Shown: positions 63,825 through 64,000 of the stretch, piece after piece
Position numbering within the stretch: position 1 is the first letter of the stretch
How the letters are laid out: each line of letters begins with the position of its first letter
Source: Strigamia acuminata
Lineage: Eukaryota > Arthropoda > Chilopoda > Geophilomorpha > Linotaeniidae
DNA: 64,000 nt
Assembly (NCBI GenBank): GCA_949358305.1
Contig: OX442315.1
Coordinates: forward strand, 28,050,427 to 28,114,426
Reading direction: 5' to 3'
Program-made: the position numbers and the translations under genes
Notes under the pieces: generated by a model
Seen by the model: only the letters and a program-made list of their open reading frames with translations
Told to the model about the DNA's origin: nothing
Databases searched by the model: none

Positions 63825-64000
63825 TTTTTTCCTGTAGATAACTTATGTTTTTTTTGTATATCATTTACAGTTCAATATATAATTTTCATTTTCTTTGTGT
63901 GTACTTTTCACCTGTATATACCTGGGATCGCATAAAAATTGTTCCAGCAAAAAGGGGTCGTGAGTGGAAAAAGCTTAAGAAGCCCTGGATTAGATTATTA
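63825..64000. other. 3' flank of the THAP gene to window end
   Basis: AT-rich sequence with a transposon-like terminal repeat at 63952-63987. No AATAAA follows the stop codon before that repeat, so the transcript end is not placed. Confidence 0.5.
63952..63987 (-). mobile_element. Candidate transposon end (CAGGGCTTCTTAAGC type), hAT or P class
   Basis: Read on the minus strand from 63987, the sequence starts CAGGGCTTCTTAAGCTTTTT and goes on with CACGACCCC. This resembles the outer ends of hAT-type elements (CAGGGNTTCTYAA followed by a run of T and ACGACCCC). The element body would lie to the left, that is, over the THAP/P-like gene. The next 8 bases outward, GATTAGAT, would be the target duplication; hAT and P elements both make 8-bp duplications. 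No matching left end was found in 62104-62685 or elsewhere in the window. Confidence 0.45.

Noticed and set aside
1-64000. CRISPR arrays, operons, phage or bacterial insertion sequences
   Set aside because: No regularly spaced direct repeats and no bacterial gene organisation; spliced eukaryotic genes fill the window.

Overview
The window is nuclear DNA of an invertebrate animal. It is AT-rich, and every gene is split by GT-AG introns. Most introns are 53-140 nt, with a few of 5-9 kb. Many short introns, arthropod-like gene content and P-type and Tc1-type transposon traces suggest a pancrustacean (Daphnia-like branchiopods are one option). The species assignment is inference only.

Layout: (1) 1-410, +: the last two exons of cytochrome c1. 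(2) 842-14231, -: a 24-exon gene for a 1,357-residue WD40 protein that most resembles the WDR97/WDR87 family, tail-to-tail with cytochrome c1. A Tc1/mariner-type MITE sits in its second intron. (3) 16383-35510, +: an 8-exon gene for a Neto-like receptor (signal peptide, CUB, CUB, LDLa, transmembrane segment, cytoplasmic tail), split by introns of 6.9 and 9.3 kb. A 423-bp element with perfect 54-bp inverted repeats lies in the second. An exon-like block at 41475-41660 joins in frame to a strong donor inside the tail exon and could encode an alternative C-terminus. (4) 35511-42211: intergenic, with a tRNA-like relic and several hairpins. (5) 42212-62103, -: a complete 29-exon 5-oxoprolinase gene (1,313 residues). 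Its first 27 coding exons lie within 6.2 kb, and the last two are separated by introns of 8.3 and 5.2 kb. (6) 62685-63824, +: a THAP-domain protein related to P-element transposases (341 residues) that ends before the catalytic domain, followed by a transposon-like terminal sequence near the window end.

The genes are ordinary, unrelated housekeeping or neuronal loci and do not form a pathway. I joined exons by hand and required GT/AG borders and a continuous reading phase across all of them, so the four multi-exon models are internally consistent. I found no clearly new multi-gene system. The most useful leads are the possible alternative Neto tail, the truncated P-like protein beside a terminal repeat, the two MITEs and the palindrome clusters.
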